This document shows, piece by piece, positions 1 through 11,542 of a stretch of 64,000 nt of DNA (the stretch's first letter is position 1; each line of letters begins with the position of its first letter). The notes under the pieces were generated by a model. It saw nothing but the letters and a program-made list of their open reading frames with translations, searched no databases and was not told the DNA's origin. The translations under genes were made by a program, and so were the position numbers. The stretch is from Scortum barcoo (taxonomy: Eukaryota; Chordata; Actinopteri; Centrarchiformes; Terapontidae): NCBI GenBank assembly GCA_023238725.1, contig CM041539.1, forward strand, positions 23,612,104-23,676,103. The letters are read 5' to 3'.

Positions 1-690
1 AAGGGGATGCAGGGTTCAATAGAGCTATGGCTCTGTGTCAGCCTGGCTACAGTGCTGAAAAGAAACCTAGGGCAGTTCTTATTTTCCTCTATTAATGCCG
101 GGCTGAATAGTAGGCTGCTCTGGCATTACACAGGGCTGTTCCTATATGTTTTGAGACTCTCTTTCCAGGCTAGGCGAGAGTCCTCCTCTTTGGTGGAGCG
201 CCATATCCTTTCCAATTGTCGTATGTTGTTTGTTTTAACTTGCGAGTTGCAGAGTTAAACCATGGTGCCAATCTCTTTTGTTTTATGATCTTTCTTTTTA
301 GGGGCGCAACAGAGTCCAGAGTGCCTCTGAGTGAGTCCATGGTGTTACTAACAAGTTGGTCAATTTGGGGGGAGCTCAAAAAATTATGAGAGTCGTCAGA
401 GATACTAGGAAATCTTACTGACTTTAATGCTGTCGGAATTGCTTCCTTAAATTTAATCCTAGTACAATCAGGTAACCATCTAGTGAACACTTAATTTTTC
501 TAGAGGTGCATAGTCCTGTAATAGGAATTCAAATGATACTAAGTAGTGGTCTGATAATATAGGATTTTGGGGGGAGACTATTAAGTGCTCAATATCAATA
601 CCATAGGTGAGGACCAAATCAAGGGTGTGATTGTGACAGTGGTGATGAGTAGCAGGTATCACATTTACCACATTCAGTACCACTGAGAGC
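1..690 (-). mobile_element. L2-like LINE fragment (endonuclease C-terminus and linker)
   Basis: Part of a non-LTR retrotransposon polyprotein of the CR1/L2 group, which would nick target DNA and reverse-transcribe its own RNA. Reading the minus strand, 683-480 carries the end of an APE-type endonuclease: an HTLDLVL-like segment and a SDH motif (seen as LSDHYLVSFEF). After a frameshift near 485 the reading continues at 490-170 through the endonuclease-RT linker, with the typical APWFNSATRKLK stretch. A further frame carries PRFLFSTVARLT at about 80-40, so the element runs out of the window towards its RT domain. The 5' end is truncated near 690. The assignment to L2 rather than another CR1-group family is inference. 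Confidence 0.7.
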
Positions 691-2378
691 TTAAGTCTAG
701 ATTACCTCATTCCACCTTTAACATACTACATACTGTAAGTACAGATAGGATTTATTTTCTGCTGAGGTGTTAAAACCTTTTGTAAGGTATGAAATTTATT
801 CAGCCATAACCCATTTTTTCCTGGAAATCAAAATAGTATTATTTCTTCACATATGGGTGAATATTGCAGTAATTGGAGTGCTGTGTGTAGGGCAGAGCAA
901 GGATATCAGCACGTTGTGCTTTAAATCCAACACTTAGCCAGGTCTATGGTCTAATTTAAATGAAGTAACAATGTTACCTCAGCAAAAGGTGAATGATGAA
1001 TCTTAATTAAATCTCCACTCCCAGCTGCCCTTTAATTCATCTTCGTATAAAAGGACCACATAGTGCAATAAAGTCAGTTGCAAATTAATCATACCATAAG
1101 GTTATGTCTGTAGCTGCTGTTGTTGTGTTTGCTTTTACTTGGAGTCATGTCTTCTTATGACTTGGTCATTCTGTCACCTCCTTTGCAGTCTTGTTTGTTA
1201 ATGTCCATAACATCAAGCCAAGGACAGTAACAAACAGTGTTTCTACTCTGTCAGACGTTAAACAAACTTTATTTAAGCAATTATGATTAAATCTTTCGAA
1301 ATGCAATAGACATGCTAAATTCTGAAATTATGAACAACTGTGGGTAGTCACACAATGGGAAATAGATTAATGTTCTATTAACTATTATCATTATATCAGA
1401 GATTACCTCATGGTCAAATTAACCAAGGTCCAGAGGCAAATTTGCTCCTGACCCCTACTGACCCATTTGTAGTGGCTTATTTAAACACACATTTATATAG
1501 GTATATGTACCATGTACCTTTTTACAAGTCCTTTCTACAAGTAAAAATGCAGGAGCTGTCTTATGTTGTACTTCAGTGGCATTTATTTGTATAAGAAATG
1601 TACAATTAACACAAAGCCCCTGGTGTTCAGGGAAGTGTTTCAGTGAAATTTGCCTGGTTGATAATCAAGCCTCATCTTCATCACTTCAATTCATCACAAA
1701 TGGAATTTTTTGGAATTGTTTGAGTCACATTACTACAAAGACGGAGAACCAGTGTTCCACAAAATATATAATTATAGGACTTTTTCATTTAAAACATTTG
1801 CCACGTCACAGTTCTTAATGAATCTCTCAAGATGGGATAGATCCATAACATGGGTGGATGGGTTGGTTGGTCCATTTGTTAGTCTGTCATCATTCAGCAC
1901 TTTGGCACCTTGACAAATAGACAAATTTGATGTTCATTTCAGTACAGATAGACACTGCTCCCGAAATTATTTTGATGATGCTTGCATGAAATGAACTTTT
2001 TTGCCATTAGGGAGCAGCAGAAACAAGTTTAATCAGCAACAGCATTTATTGTTGGATGTTCTGACAGAGTTAAAGCATGTTTTTGAGGGTTTAAACATGC
2101 TCAAAAAGTCATGAAACTTTGGCACACTAAAATGGCAATCCAATGTGGGTCTTGGCTTAGGGTGTGGCGAGAGCACTCCCAGCAGGACCAAAATGGGTAC
2201 ATTCCACCTATATGGCTGAAATTTGGTAGACCAATGTATCATGTCCAGATTAAGTTTCATGTTTTAATAAACTCCTCCTTGAGCATTAAGATCAACTTCA
2301 AATTCTGGCTGTGCTGTCTAAAGAACTTCAAGTGTTTGACATGAGGCAGCTTAGATGGTTGAAAAAAGGTGATTTATT
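691..2378. other. No gene recognised
   Basis: AT-rich sequence without a convincing ORF or splice structure. The part from about 2080 to 2345 resembles degraded interspersed repeat DNA, but I cannot name a family. Confidence 0.5.
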
Positions 2379-2850
2379 AAGATAAGATATTCCTAAATTA
2401 GTCACACATCGGGGAAATTCAGTGTTACAGCAGTGTGGTGGTGTGGTAGCAAAAGTAGAAAACACTATATATAAACACAATAATAAATAATAAACTAGTG
2501 GACAGTGGTATAAGAAGATATAAGAGATATAAGAAAATGTACAATTTAAGCAAGAAGTATAAAAAAGAAAAATGGGAACAATATATACAGAGAAATATAA
2601 AAAAGTATAGCACATTAAGTGAAGTTGTACTGAATAAATAAATATAAATAGATATATTGTACAGACTGAGATTTCATATCGCACACTGATGTACATTATA
2701 GTGCAGTTATTGCCAGTTTTGGTGCATGTGTGTACTACTGGCTGTAGTGGTGCTTGTGGAGTCTGACAGTTGCCAGAAGGAAGGACTGGTGATATTACTC
2801 CTCCTTGCTGACGCTCAAAAAACAAGGCACCAAGGACAGACACAAAAAAG
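2379..2850 (-). mobile_element. LINE 3' end (C-terminus, 3' UTR and tail)
   Basis: The minus strand ends at 2379 with a LINE-type 3' tail: a TTTCCCC block, then AGGAATATCTTATCTT. At the other end (about 2805-2750) a degraded reading frame gives a SFLLATVRLHKHH-like stretch, which matches the usual end of a LINE polyprotein just before its stop codon. The AT-rich part between is 3' UTR. The same GGGGAAATTCAGT tail block occurs at 27351-27363, so both are ends of related elements. The Rex1-like element starting at 2851 abuts it directly. The 171-residue open frame over this stretch is tyrosine-rich UTR translation, not a gene. Confidence 0.6.
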
Positions 2851-3179
2851 GATTCAAGGATTCAAGGATTTTTTATTGTCATTCCAACACAAGTCAAACA
2901 TGGGAAGGAACGAGATTAGCTACCCTGGTCCCAGGTGCAAGCCCAAATAGAATAAGTATAAAAGATAAAAAAAAAAAGTATAATATTACAAAATAAAATA
3001 AACAAGATAGAAAAGCAAAAATGAGGTAGTGCAAAATAACAGAATAAATAGGATTAACTGTAGTGCAAAAAAAGCAACTGCATTCTGTGCAGGTGTTGCA
3101 GTGTGTATTGTCTTTGGGTGGCTGTCAGAAGAGGGAGGGAAGTGGAGGGGGGGGGTGATGGTGGTGGGGCAGCAGGGGG

Positions 3180-4708
3180 CTACAGGGGTCCTCCAGAGTT
3201 CAACAGTCTCACAGCTTCCGGGAAGAAGCTGTTCCTCAGTCTGGTGGTCCTGCTCTTAATGCTCCGCAGCCTCCTGCCTGAGGGGAGGGGGACAAACAGT
3301 GCATGTGCAGTGTGAGTGGGGTCCTTCATGATGCAGGAGGCCCGTTTCCTGCATCTGGAGGTGTAGATGTCCGTGGTGGTGGGTAGACTGCATCCCACAG
3401 TCCTCTGTGCAGCCTTCACCACCCTCTGCAGAGCCTTCTTCTCTGCCGCCGAGCAGCTGCCGTGCCACACGATGATGCAGGAGGACAGGACGCTCTCCAC
3501 CACACATCTGTAGAAGGAGGTCAGGACTGAGCTCCCCAGCCCGGCGCGCCTCAGCCTCCTGAGGAAGTAGAGACGCTGATGTGCCTTCCTAATGAGACAT
3601 GAAAGTGTTCTTGCTCCAGGTGAGGTCGTCAGAGATGTGTACGCCCAGGTACCTCTGAAGCTGGAGACCACTTCCACCGCAGTCCCTCCGATGTACAGGG
3701 GAGAGGGGAGGTGTCTGCCCCTTCTGAAGTCCACGATCATCTCCTTGGTCTTCTTCACGTTGATGCAGAGGTTGTTTTGTCTGCACCAACCCTCCAGGTG
3801 TTCCACCTCCTGCCTGTAGTCGGACTCGTCGTTGTTAGCGATCCGTCCCACCACAGCTGTGTCATCCGCGAACTTCACGATGATCAGACAGCTCGGATGT
3901 ATCGCTGAGCAGTCGTATGTGAGCAGGGTGAACAGGAGGGGGCTCAGCACACAGCCCTGGGGGGGAGCCGGTGCTGAGGCTGATGGAGGAGGAGGAGACG
4001 TCGTGGATCCTCACAGACTGCGGTCTGTCTGTCAGAAAGTCCAGAACCCAGTTACACAGGGTGGAGCTCAGTCCGAAGTGTTGTGTGAGTTTCTGGACCA
4101 GGGTCTGCGGTATAATTGTATTAAACGCAGAGGTGAAATCCACAAAGAGCAGGCGGACATAAGAGTCTTTGTTCTCTAAGTGGGTGAGGGCTGTGTGGAC
4201 CACAGAAGAAATGGCGTCCTCTGTGGATCTGTTCTTCCTATATGCATACTGGTGCGGGTCCACAGTGACGTCGACGCAGTCCTTGATGTGGGCCATGACC
4301 AGTCTCTCTCGAAGCACTTCATGACTATCGGGGTGAGGGCTACCGGCCGATAGTCATTCAGGCCTGTCACTGTGGGCGTTTTCTTTGGGGATGGGGATGA
4401 TCGTGGCGGTCTTCAGGCAGGTTCAGGGTGGGGACCACCGCCGCCTGTTGGAGAGAGGTGTTGAAGATGTCCGTCAGCACCTCGGTGAGCTGGTATGCAC
4501 AGCCCTTGAGCACCCGCCCGGAGATGTTATCGGGACCAGCAGCTTTGCGTGGATTAATCCTCTGGAGGGTCCTCCTCACCTCTGCTGCGGTCACCCTGAG
4601 GGGCTCCTTCTCCTGGTGGGGGGGTAAATCTGGTGCTGGGGGAGGTGTCATCAAAGCAGGGCGTAGAAGTTGTTGAGAGCGTCGGGTAGAGAGGGGTCCC
4701 TGGGGCAT
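3180..4708 (-). pseudogene. Rex1-like reverse transcriptase, frameshifted
   Basis: Reverse transcriptase for target-primed reverse transcription. Seen in order: RKAAGPDN (4708-4367 frame), NDYRPVALTP (4370-4176), motif A with the catalytic Asp in LLFVDFTSAFN (Asp codon about 4140-4138), then motif C with FADDT at about 3869-3855. Motif B is split by a homopolymer indel: at 3959-3965 the plus strand has seven G, which throws the frame just after STGSP. The last frame (3950-3180) runs through the thumb to a C-terminus with SIKSRTTRLRNSF and ends LLNSGGPL. With both catalytic regions visible, the damage is small indels, not large deletions. Confidence 0.8.
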
Positions 4709-4955
4709 TGTGCATCTCTGGTGTTATAGTCTGTGATGCACTTTATGCCCCTCCACATACTCCTTGGATCGTTGGACGTGAAGTGTCCCTGGATCCTCTG
4801 GGCGTATGCGGCCTTGGCCCTCTTCACTCCTGCAGTCAGCTGTCTCCTAGCCGCTCTGAGTGCCAGTCTGTCACCAGACCTGACCTGACGCAGCATCCCT
4901 GGCTTTCAGCAGAGACCGGACCTCCGCATTCAGCCAGGGTTTCTGGTTCGGATAA

Positions 4956-6051
4956 TCAGTTACTGTTCTGGTGCTGGTGACGTCCTCTGTGCACTTGCTG
5001 ATGTATCCGAGGACAGCCGATGTATAGTCTCCTCCAGGTCCACCTCTCCCTCACGGACAGCTGCCTCCCTGAAGATCTGCCAGTCTGTGCGCTGGAAACA
5101 GTCCTGCAGTGCGGGGACAGCATCACTGGGCCACACGGTGATGGTCCTCTGCGTTGCTGTGTGTGTCTGAGCAGAGGACGATAGGCAGGGAGCAGCATGA
5201 TGGAGATGTGGTCAGAGAGAGCCCAGGTGGGGGTGGGGGACGGCTCTGTATGCGTCTCGCTTTGTTGGTGTAAACACGGTCCAGTGTGTTATTTCCCCGT
5301 GTCGATATGGTGACATGCTGGTAGAACTTAGGCAGGGTGTCTGTCAGGTTTACGTGGTTGAAATCCCCCGCAACCACGTAAAACGCCTCCGGGCAATGTT
5401 TGTGCTGGAGCGAGCTGATGTTGTTGTTTAGCTCCTTCAGCGCTCGTTAGCCTTAGCACCCGGCGGGATGTAAACAGCCGTAACAAACACCGCCGTAAAC
5501 TCACGAGGGCAGATAGTGTGGCCGGCACTTTACAGTCATGTGCTCTATCGCCTCGGAGCAGTGGCTGTTCACCAAAGTACAGTTTGTGCACCAGTCTTTG
5601 TTCACGTAGACGCATAATCCGCCCCCGCGGGCTTTCCCCGACCGCTGGTTGCGGTCCGCACGGAAGAGAAGCCGGCCGTCGAGCTGGAAGGCTGGGTCCG
5701 GCATGTTGTCGTTCAGCCAGGTTTCCGTAAGACAAAGCACCGCACAGTTCCTCATCTCACGGGAGACCCCCAGCCTCAGTCGAAGCGTAGGTCCAGCTTG
5801 TTGTCCAGGGAGCGGACATTGGACAGGAACAGGGACGGGATCGGTGGTCTCCCGGCGTTAGCCTTTAGCCTGGCTAGCAGTCCGCCTGCGTTTGCCCCTC
5901 TTCTGCTTCCGCGCACACCGCTTCCTCTTGCCCTCTGTCCGGCGGGCAGCGCTGCGCCAGTCCGGTGTGTCCTCAGGAGCTGCAGTCTGCCCAGCAGGGC
6001 CCTGAGTCCGAGGTCCGCTGTTTGTATAGTTAGTGCTCGTGGCCGAACCAT
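4956..6051 (-). pseudogene. Rex1-like APE endonuclease domain, frameshifted
   Basis: Encodes the element's target-nicking nuclease. The first ATG is at 6051-6049. About 75 residues later comes FLSNVRSLDNKLD, the usual endonuclease start with its metal-binding Asn. After a frame change the second segment (5755-5501) carries CLTETWL, whose Glu is the expected catalytic acid. A third (5377-5123) carries VAGDFNH with the Asp/Asn pair. A fourth (5198-4956) carries the end of the domain (LLPAYRPLLRH), normally just after the SDH motif. Each step needs a frame change, so the domain is mutationally broken rather than spliced. Recognition rests on the motif order; the exact domain ends are approximate. 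Confidence 0.75.
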
Positions 6052-6205
6052 CCCTTATTTTAATAAGTTCGGTTCTGGCTTACAGTACCTTACACGCTTG
6101 TTTACACAAGCAAAACCTGGTAAAGTTGGCCTCAAGGACCAACCAGAAAAGTACTAATGGGGGGCTTGACCCCGGGAGCACGAGAAGCCGCTGCACTGCT
6201 GCGCG

Positions 6206-6213
6206 CCGCCATC
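6206..6213 (-). promoter_or_regulatory. YY1-like motif at the LINE 5' end
   Basis: The minus strand reads ATGGCGGC within 10 bases of the inferred 5' end of the Rex1-like element. YY1 sites at the very start are known in mammalian L1, where they help set the transcription start. Only the motif and its position are seen here; function is inference. Confidence 0.25.
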
Positions 6214-6256
6214 TAGCTACTAAAGGACTTATACTACCTGATGACACCAAGACACT

Positions 6257-6290
6257 GGAAACAGACTTGGAAACAGACTTGGAAACAGAC
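6257..6290. repeat. Tandem repeat, 12-bp unit, about 2.8 copies
   Basis: The unit GGAAACAGACTT is repeated without mismatch, just outside the 5' end of the Rex1-like element. Confidence 0.85.
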
Positions 6291-8986
6291 TGACTACAAT
6301 TGCTGAACCACTTGACACTAAGACACAGGACAGTGGGAAACACAGACAATATATACGCCAGGTAATGGGGCACAGGTGGAAACAATCAAGGCAGGGCAGC
6401 CAATCACATGAGTGGGAAAACACACAAGGGCAGGAAGTCAAGGGACTGAAATGATACGGAGAAGTTAAACGCCACAGTAAAACAGGAAGTGACAAAAATA
6501 AAACTGATTTGACGTGATACAGCAAAATGTCATATTTCACACTTTGATGTATTACTGCCCTTATCAGATTCACTAGGTCCACCTCTAATGTGGACGGAAA
6601 AGCCTTTAAGCCTTAATGATGCTTTATTGTGAAAATTGTGGGTTGGTGTTGCCCTGGTGGTACGATGAATTTCAATGTGTTGCCATGAAATAAGTGCTAA
6701 TAACTCATCTGTACATGGTCAAATCTGCTCCAAATTTCAGATGTTTGATACAATTCCAGGCCTGAAGGCATCTACTTGCTGAAATTCAGTGACAGGCATA
6801 GTGCCATCAACTAGCAACAGGAAGTTACAGGCATGATATTTTGACATACTACTAGAAGGTGTCTGCACATTTCACCTAGATGTATGACATTTATTGGCAT
6901 ATGTAATATTCCAAGACTTTACTGCATTTCCTCTGAGACAATTCAAATGGGCAGTGTGATCTAACAATGAACTTATCCAAATCTTTATTAATTTATTTTT
7001 TCGATGGCATTGCAGTTTGGCGAATTTCGATGTTCCAACATGATAAAGAACCTCTTTTTACTTTGCCATTTACAGGTGCTTTGCTTTCACAAACTCAGTT
7101 TCACAATTTAACAGCTGTGTGGTGTGGTGGCAGCTGATATTGCCTTCAATGTGTGTTAGAGTCATGAGTCTGTTTAATTTAGAATTGTGTTTTTTTTCCA
7201 CCTCATGAATATAAGTCAAATATTTATGCTCATTTTGCTCTGTTTTTGGTTTCCACCAACTCCTGAGGTGAATATGTGGCTCTTTCCCATCTTAATGCTC
7301 CAATATACTCACTGCCTTGTCACTTAGTCAGTGTAGCAAAGCTTGTTACCAATGTGCGTTGTCCCAAAAAACATTGAACAACAGGACAGTCAGCTCAAAG
7401 AAACCTAAGAGTTTGTGGAGTGTGTGGCAGTCCACCCAAAGCACAGCATATTGCTGCATTAAAAGCCCCAGCTCTGCCAGTCACTTCGCCAGGCACTGCT
7501 CTCCAGCCATCTCCACATCTCTCCCCTGCAGCTGAACGCCAACCACACCTGCCTCCACATTCAGTTACTGTGTGTGCTGGTTGTTTGCTCCTGAGCAGGT
7601 CACACACAATGTTTTTTTTTCAGAGAAACAGCTGCCTGTTGCAGCCACAAACAACACTGTGAGACTGAACCAGAACAGTAAAGCTGTGGGTGGGACAGAT
7701 GAACAAAGTGCTCAAACACACTATAAAGCTCTTTGAAGCTGAGGAACGCTAAACATTCAGGTGATGACTCTTTGTCAGCCCTTCACTGCAAGCTTTTATA
7801 TTCTGATCAAAGCTTTCAACCCCATCTCAGTTTTTATAATGGAACAGAACTTCAAGGAGCTGTTCAGAGATGATCTTTGACGTCTGATGTGAATGAATCC
7901 ATTCACTGATGAAAACTGTGTGATCTGCTCGAGCTCTAGAAATGAAGAAAGTACAGGTAATAATCAAGAGATGACTTAAAACGACTACTACACTAACTAG
8001 TATCAGTATAATTCAAGTTAGAGCTGCAAACATGGTATTTCTAATTTCATAACAGATTTTTTGTCATAACAAATAAAGCAAATATGAAAGATACACTATT
8101 TAAAAACAACAACAATAACAAAACTTTCTTAGTTATCAAAGTTTTTTAAAATTTTAAATTTTTAGCATATTTTGATTAAAAGTATTCTAAATCCTGATTG
8201 GTGCAAAGTGGTTATGTGAATAATTATGTGTTCTAATTAAATGCCGCCCACTTCAAACCTGTGACAAAATGAAGAACAAAGACACAAATACATAAATATC
8301 TAGCGTGAAATAATTAACTCTGTTCAAGCTGGAAGAAAATTGTGTTCCAACAGGACTACATCGCTACTAGTAAGTATGATAATTGAGAAAATACAAGGCC
8401 TTTAAGTTCAGGGTGGTAAGAGTATACTTTGCCGGCACTCTTGTCGAGTATGTAATCTAACATGTTTTTCAAAAATAAATGAAACCAATTTGACTCTCAA
8501 ATGGCATATTAAATTGACTCCCATAAAGTAGACTTAAATATACTAATTATACTTAATTAGCCTGGAGTTTAATAATCACAGTTGAAAGCAATCCTTGATA
8601 CCCTAATGTGCTTGAGAAACATAAGCCTATGGAGTCTGAAATTCTTCCGATGTTTTGCTGAACAGGAGTTGGTATGCATCTGAGGGAGAGTCAGAGTTGC
8701 AGTCCACCCTGATTTGTACATTTCCTGACAGGACTTTAATCCTGACACACCATCAAATATAGAGAGGTTAAAGTGTGCAGAACCTTTTGTCAATGCGTGG
8801 GATTTCCAGCAGATCACATCTGTTTCAGGCTGGGCCTCATGGTAGAGGAGCTTACTGTATCAATTCAGTGCTGTTGCACTTTTGTTTGATCTTCTATCTG
8901 TTTGAGTCAATCAGACACACACCCTCTTAGTGGTACTAATACTCATCAATGTGATATTTTTGTTTTAATGCAGCTGAAAATAGTCT
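6291..8986. other. No gene; probable old interspersed repeats
   Basis: No ORF or domain recognised. Around 6600-7085 the text looks like a common teleost interspersed repeat with internally similar motifs (GATGAATTTCAATGT near 6663, GCGAATTTCGATGTT near 7020). Another repeat scrap is likely at about 7227-7315. The family names are unknown to me. Confidence 0.35.
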
Positions 8987-8991
8987 TCTAT

Positions 8992-9036
8992 TGTTATGCC
9001 GCTTGAAAATGTGTTTTCTACCTTGTTCCAGCATTT
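8992..9036 (+). repeat. 5' LTR remnant of the BEL/Pao element
   Basis: The first 36 bases match the start of the 3' LTR at 10274 with a single difference near the start (G for A in the seventh position); similarity fades after about 45 bases. The rest of the LTR has been deleted, with the break leading straight into gag-like sequence. Confidence 0.85.
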
Positions 9037-9426
9037 CTACAGAGGCAAAGGCTCACACAGATCCAAGCTTTAACTTCTTCACACAAGTGAATCACAGGTT
9101 CCAGCAGAGAGAAAGAGTAAGTGGGAGAGGCCTGCAAAGACATCTGTATATGTTCACAAGACACAGGTCTCAGGAACTGCTAAGGCTGAGTCTAGAAAAA
9201 GTAAGGAACAAATCAATCCAAACAAACATTGTCCCCTGCATAAAAAGCCCCATCCTCTGAGAAAATGCAGAGGCTTCCGTGAGAAGAGCATAAATGATCG
9301 CAAACAGCATTTGAAATGAGCATTACATCTGCTTCCGCTGTTGCTCCTCCACAGAGCATCTTGCAAAGAACTGCACCGCTGAGATAAAATGTACAGAGTG
9401 CGAGAGCACTGCTCATGCGACAGCAC
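9037..9426 (+). pseudogene. BEL/Pao gag remnant with CCHC zinc knuckle
   Basis: Gag C-terminal part, which in intact elements packages the RNA. From 9230 the frame reads CPLHKKPHPLRKCRGF, a hallmark of BEL gag. A frameshift near 9318 leads to a zinc knuckle at 9330-9374 (Cys codons 9330, 9339 and 9372 with a His between), followed by a second Cys pair in KCTEC (9387-9401). An in-frame TAA occurs upstream at about 9072. The frame then runs directly into integrase at about 9427, where intact elements have protease, RT and RNase H. This is a fossil; no restored protein is given. Confidence 0.75.
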
Positions 9427-10242
9427 TTGATGTTCTCATGTATGTGTTCAAGGGCAGTTCACATCAAGGTAGCTTTATCAATGCCTTGAGGAGGTTCTTT
9501 GCAGTCAGAGGCCCCGCAAAGCAGATCCGCTCTGACTGCTGAACTAACTTCATCGGTGCCTCCCGTGAGCTGGAGATGGACAAGACTAATCCAGGCTTCA
9601 ACAGTGTGGAAAAATATCTGGAAACTCAGAGTTGCACCTGGGTGTTTAACCCACCCCACGCGTGGGAACGAATGATCGGCATTGCCCGCTATATTTTGGA
9701 CTGCATGCTGCTTGAGCAAAGGAAGTCTCACCTGACACATGAGGTTCTGATTACACTTATGGCCGAGGTAACTGCAATCATGAATGCTAGGCCGCTCATC
9801 CCAGTGTCATCGGATCCGGAATCGCCTCTCATCCTCACTCCAGCAATGCTCCTGACCCTCAAGACAGGCTGTGCACCTGCTCCTCTGTCAGGCAGCTTTG
9901 AGGAAGCGGATCTCGTCAGAGGAGTGGAAACGGGTTCAGGGCCTAGCAGATATGTTTTGGAACAGGTAGAAACATGAACACCTGAAAACATTGCAGCTTC
10001 GGCACAAGTGGCAAGGAAAACGTCCGAGTCTCCAGGAAAGAGACATAGTTCTCTTGAAAGACAATCAGGCAAAGAGAAATCAATGGCCTATGGGCATCAT
10101 CGTAAAAACCTTTCCAGGAGAAGATGGATTGGTTCGGAAAGTCGAAGTAGAAGTCGTCAAGGATGGCATCAGGAAGACTTTCTCTCGACCCATTACAGAA
10201 GTGCTTCTGCTTCTTTCTCCAAAGACTGATTCTGTTCAGTAA
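9427..10242 (+). pseudogene. BEL/Pao integrase core and DUF5641-like domain remnant
   Basis: C-terminal part of a BEL/Pao pol. The integrase core is recognised by the IRSD motif followed by TNFIGAS (about 9526-9560), interrupted by TGA at 9540-9542, and by WVFNPPHAWERMIG (about 9640-9680). After a frameshift near 9920, the DUF5641-like domain follows: FWNR, an in-frame TAG at 9967-9969, then LLKDNQAKRNQWPMG and the RPITEV ending. The stop is at 10240-10242, 31 bases before the 3' LTR. Integrase joins cDNA ends to the host chromosome; the DUF5641 role is unknown. At least two stops and one frameshift inactivate it. Confidence 0.85.
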
Positions 10243-10273
10243 TGTGGGCTCTTTAAAGACCCCAAGCGGGGAG

Positions 10274-10792
10274 TGTTATACCGCTTGAAAATGTGTTTTC
10301 TACCTTGTCTCAGCAGTTCAGTGTGGTTTGTTTATCTTTGTAACTATAGTAACGTAGTACTAGTGCATGTTGGGAATGAGGAAGTAAAAACTGCCATGCG
10401 GAGATCAGCTATTGTCGTCAGCTTCTAAGCTGATCGTCTTTCTTTCTCTCTTTTTGCTAAGGCAACGTCTGAAAGTATTTCTCATTATGTAATATTAAGT
10501 CATAGCTTATTTTTCATTTTTGTGAGAATTATTGAGATGGCAAAGACCCTAATTAGTTTATGCTAGGCTGAGTTAGCTTTATGTTTTGCTTCCACTGGTT
10601 GTTTTTACTAGCTTGTTTGTGTTTATCATATAAGCTTCAGAGCTAAGGTAGCTGAGCCGTTTTATTTATTCAGATACTGTGTGTGTTTGGTTTGATTAAT
10701 AATGAAGACATCTCATTATACTGTATTACAGTTTCACAAAATCCCCAGTAAACTTCATGGTGTTTAAGCTGAATGGAACATAGCCCATGACA
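10274..10792 (+). repeat. 3' LTR of the BEL/Pao element
   Basis: 519 bp beginning TG and ending CA, preceded by a purine-rich tract (AAGCGGGGAG, 10264-10273) that would serve as plus-strand primer. The left limit matches the 8992 remnant; the right limit is set by the TCTAT target duplication at 10793-10797. Confidence 0.85.
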
Positions 10793-10797
10793 TCTAT

Positions 10798-11542
10798 AGA
10801 TGCACCAGTTCTGTTGCTAAATACAGTGGCCAGTTGCTTAAGTAAACAAAATTATTTGTGGGCTATTTTAATAATGATAATACATGAGTAGGGCTTCCCT
10901 AAAAACAATATATAGACTTGTAGACCCACTAGAAGTAGCATCGTCAGTATCTGCAGAGATCCCTGACTCTGCCTGTATTTTCTCATTTTGCTGTGTTTGG
11001 ACGTTTCTCGGCCTTTGAGAAGGTGTGTTATATATAATAACAGTGAGCAGATTGTGAGGGTGGGACTCTTTAAAAACGTGGTGACCAGGTCACAGATTGT
11101 AAAGACGGACACCAAGGGTGCACTTCTGGTGTCATTAAGCTGCCTTTAAAGACCTACATTTTCTGTAATACAGACAGAACAGGGACATCCAAAAGTATTG
11201 ATAGACTACAGGCTGTAATGAGTCTGTGGTCTTCTACAGCATCTGAAACGTGATGCATCATAATCAACATGTAGAATAAAATACCTCAAAGTAGGAGGCA
11301 ATCAGCCCGTAAAGGTTAAGTCGTGTGTTTAAGATTTTTGTTTGTTTTCAAGGGTTCATTTATTTATCATTATACATCACCGGGTTGTATTATGAAAAAA
11401 CACAAAGAAGAAGTCTCAGAGCCTGAGGAGAGTGGTGGGTATTGTCTGTTAGTATTCTTCAGGGCTCTCAGGCATCTCACCTCACTAATATCATTGATGT
11501 CTTTAATCATAAGTCCAGCTCAAGTCTCTCATGGTTATAGTG
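10798..11542. other. No gene recognised; degraded L2 sequence towards the right
   Basis: AT-rich filler. The last 100 or so bases probably already belong to the L2-like element that follows, but its RT motifs are not readable here. Confidence 0.4.

Larger units (their letters stand above)
2851..6215 (-). mobile_element. Rex1-like LINE, almost full length, inactivated
   Basis: Non-LTR retrotransposon of the CR1/Jockey superfamily, closest in remembered motifs to teleost Rex1. In minus-strand order it has a GC-rich 5' leader ending near 6215, an N-terminal extension and APE endonuclease (6051-4990), an endonuclease-RT linker (4896-4651), a reverse transcriptase (4708-3180), a 3' UTR, and a tail of repeated 8-mers (AATCCTTG in minus orientation) at 2851-2870. 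It is much more GC-rich than its surroundings, which suggests a fairly recent insertion. The frame is broken by several single-base indels, so no complete protein can be made. No target duplication was found, as is common in this superfamily. Confidence 0.85.
8992..10792 (+). mobile_element. BEL/Pao LTR retrotransposon, internally deleted
   Basis: Remnant of a BEL/Pao-type element. It starts with a short piece of 5' LTR (TGTTATGCCGC at 8992), then gag, integrase and the DUF5641-like C-terminus of pol, a purine-rich tract, and a full 3' LTR (10274-10792) ending in CA. The 5 bases before it (TCTAT, 8987-8991) are repeated right after it (10793-10797), the 5-bp duplication expected for this class, so both outer ends are original. 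Most of the 5' LTR, the primer-binding site, the start of gag, and the protease, RT and RNase H regions are missing. Frameshifts and stops also break what remains. It cannot move by itself. Confidence 0.85.

Noticed and set aside
2328..2843. 171-codon open frame, minus strand
   Set aside because: Tyrosine- and phenylalanine-rich translation of AT-rich LINE 3' UTR and tail; only its first residues overlap real LINE C-terminal coding sequence, in another frame.
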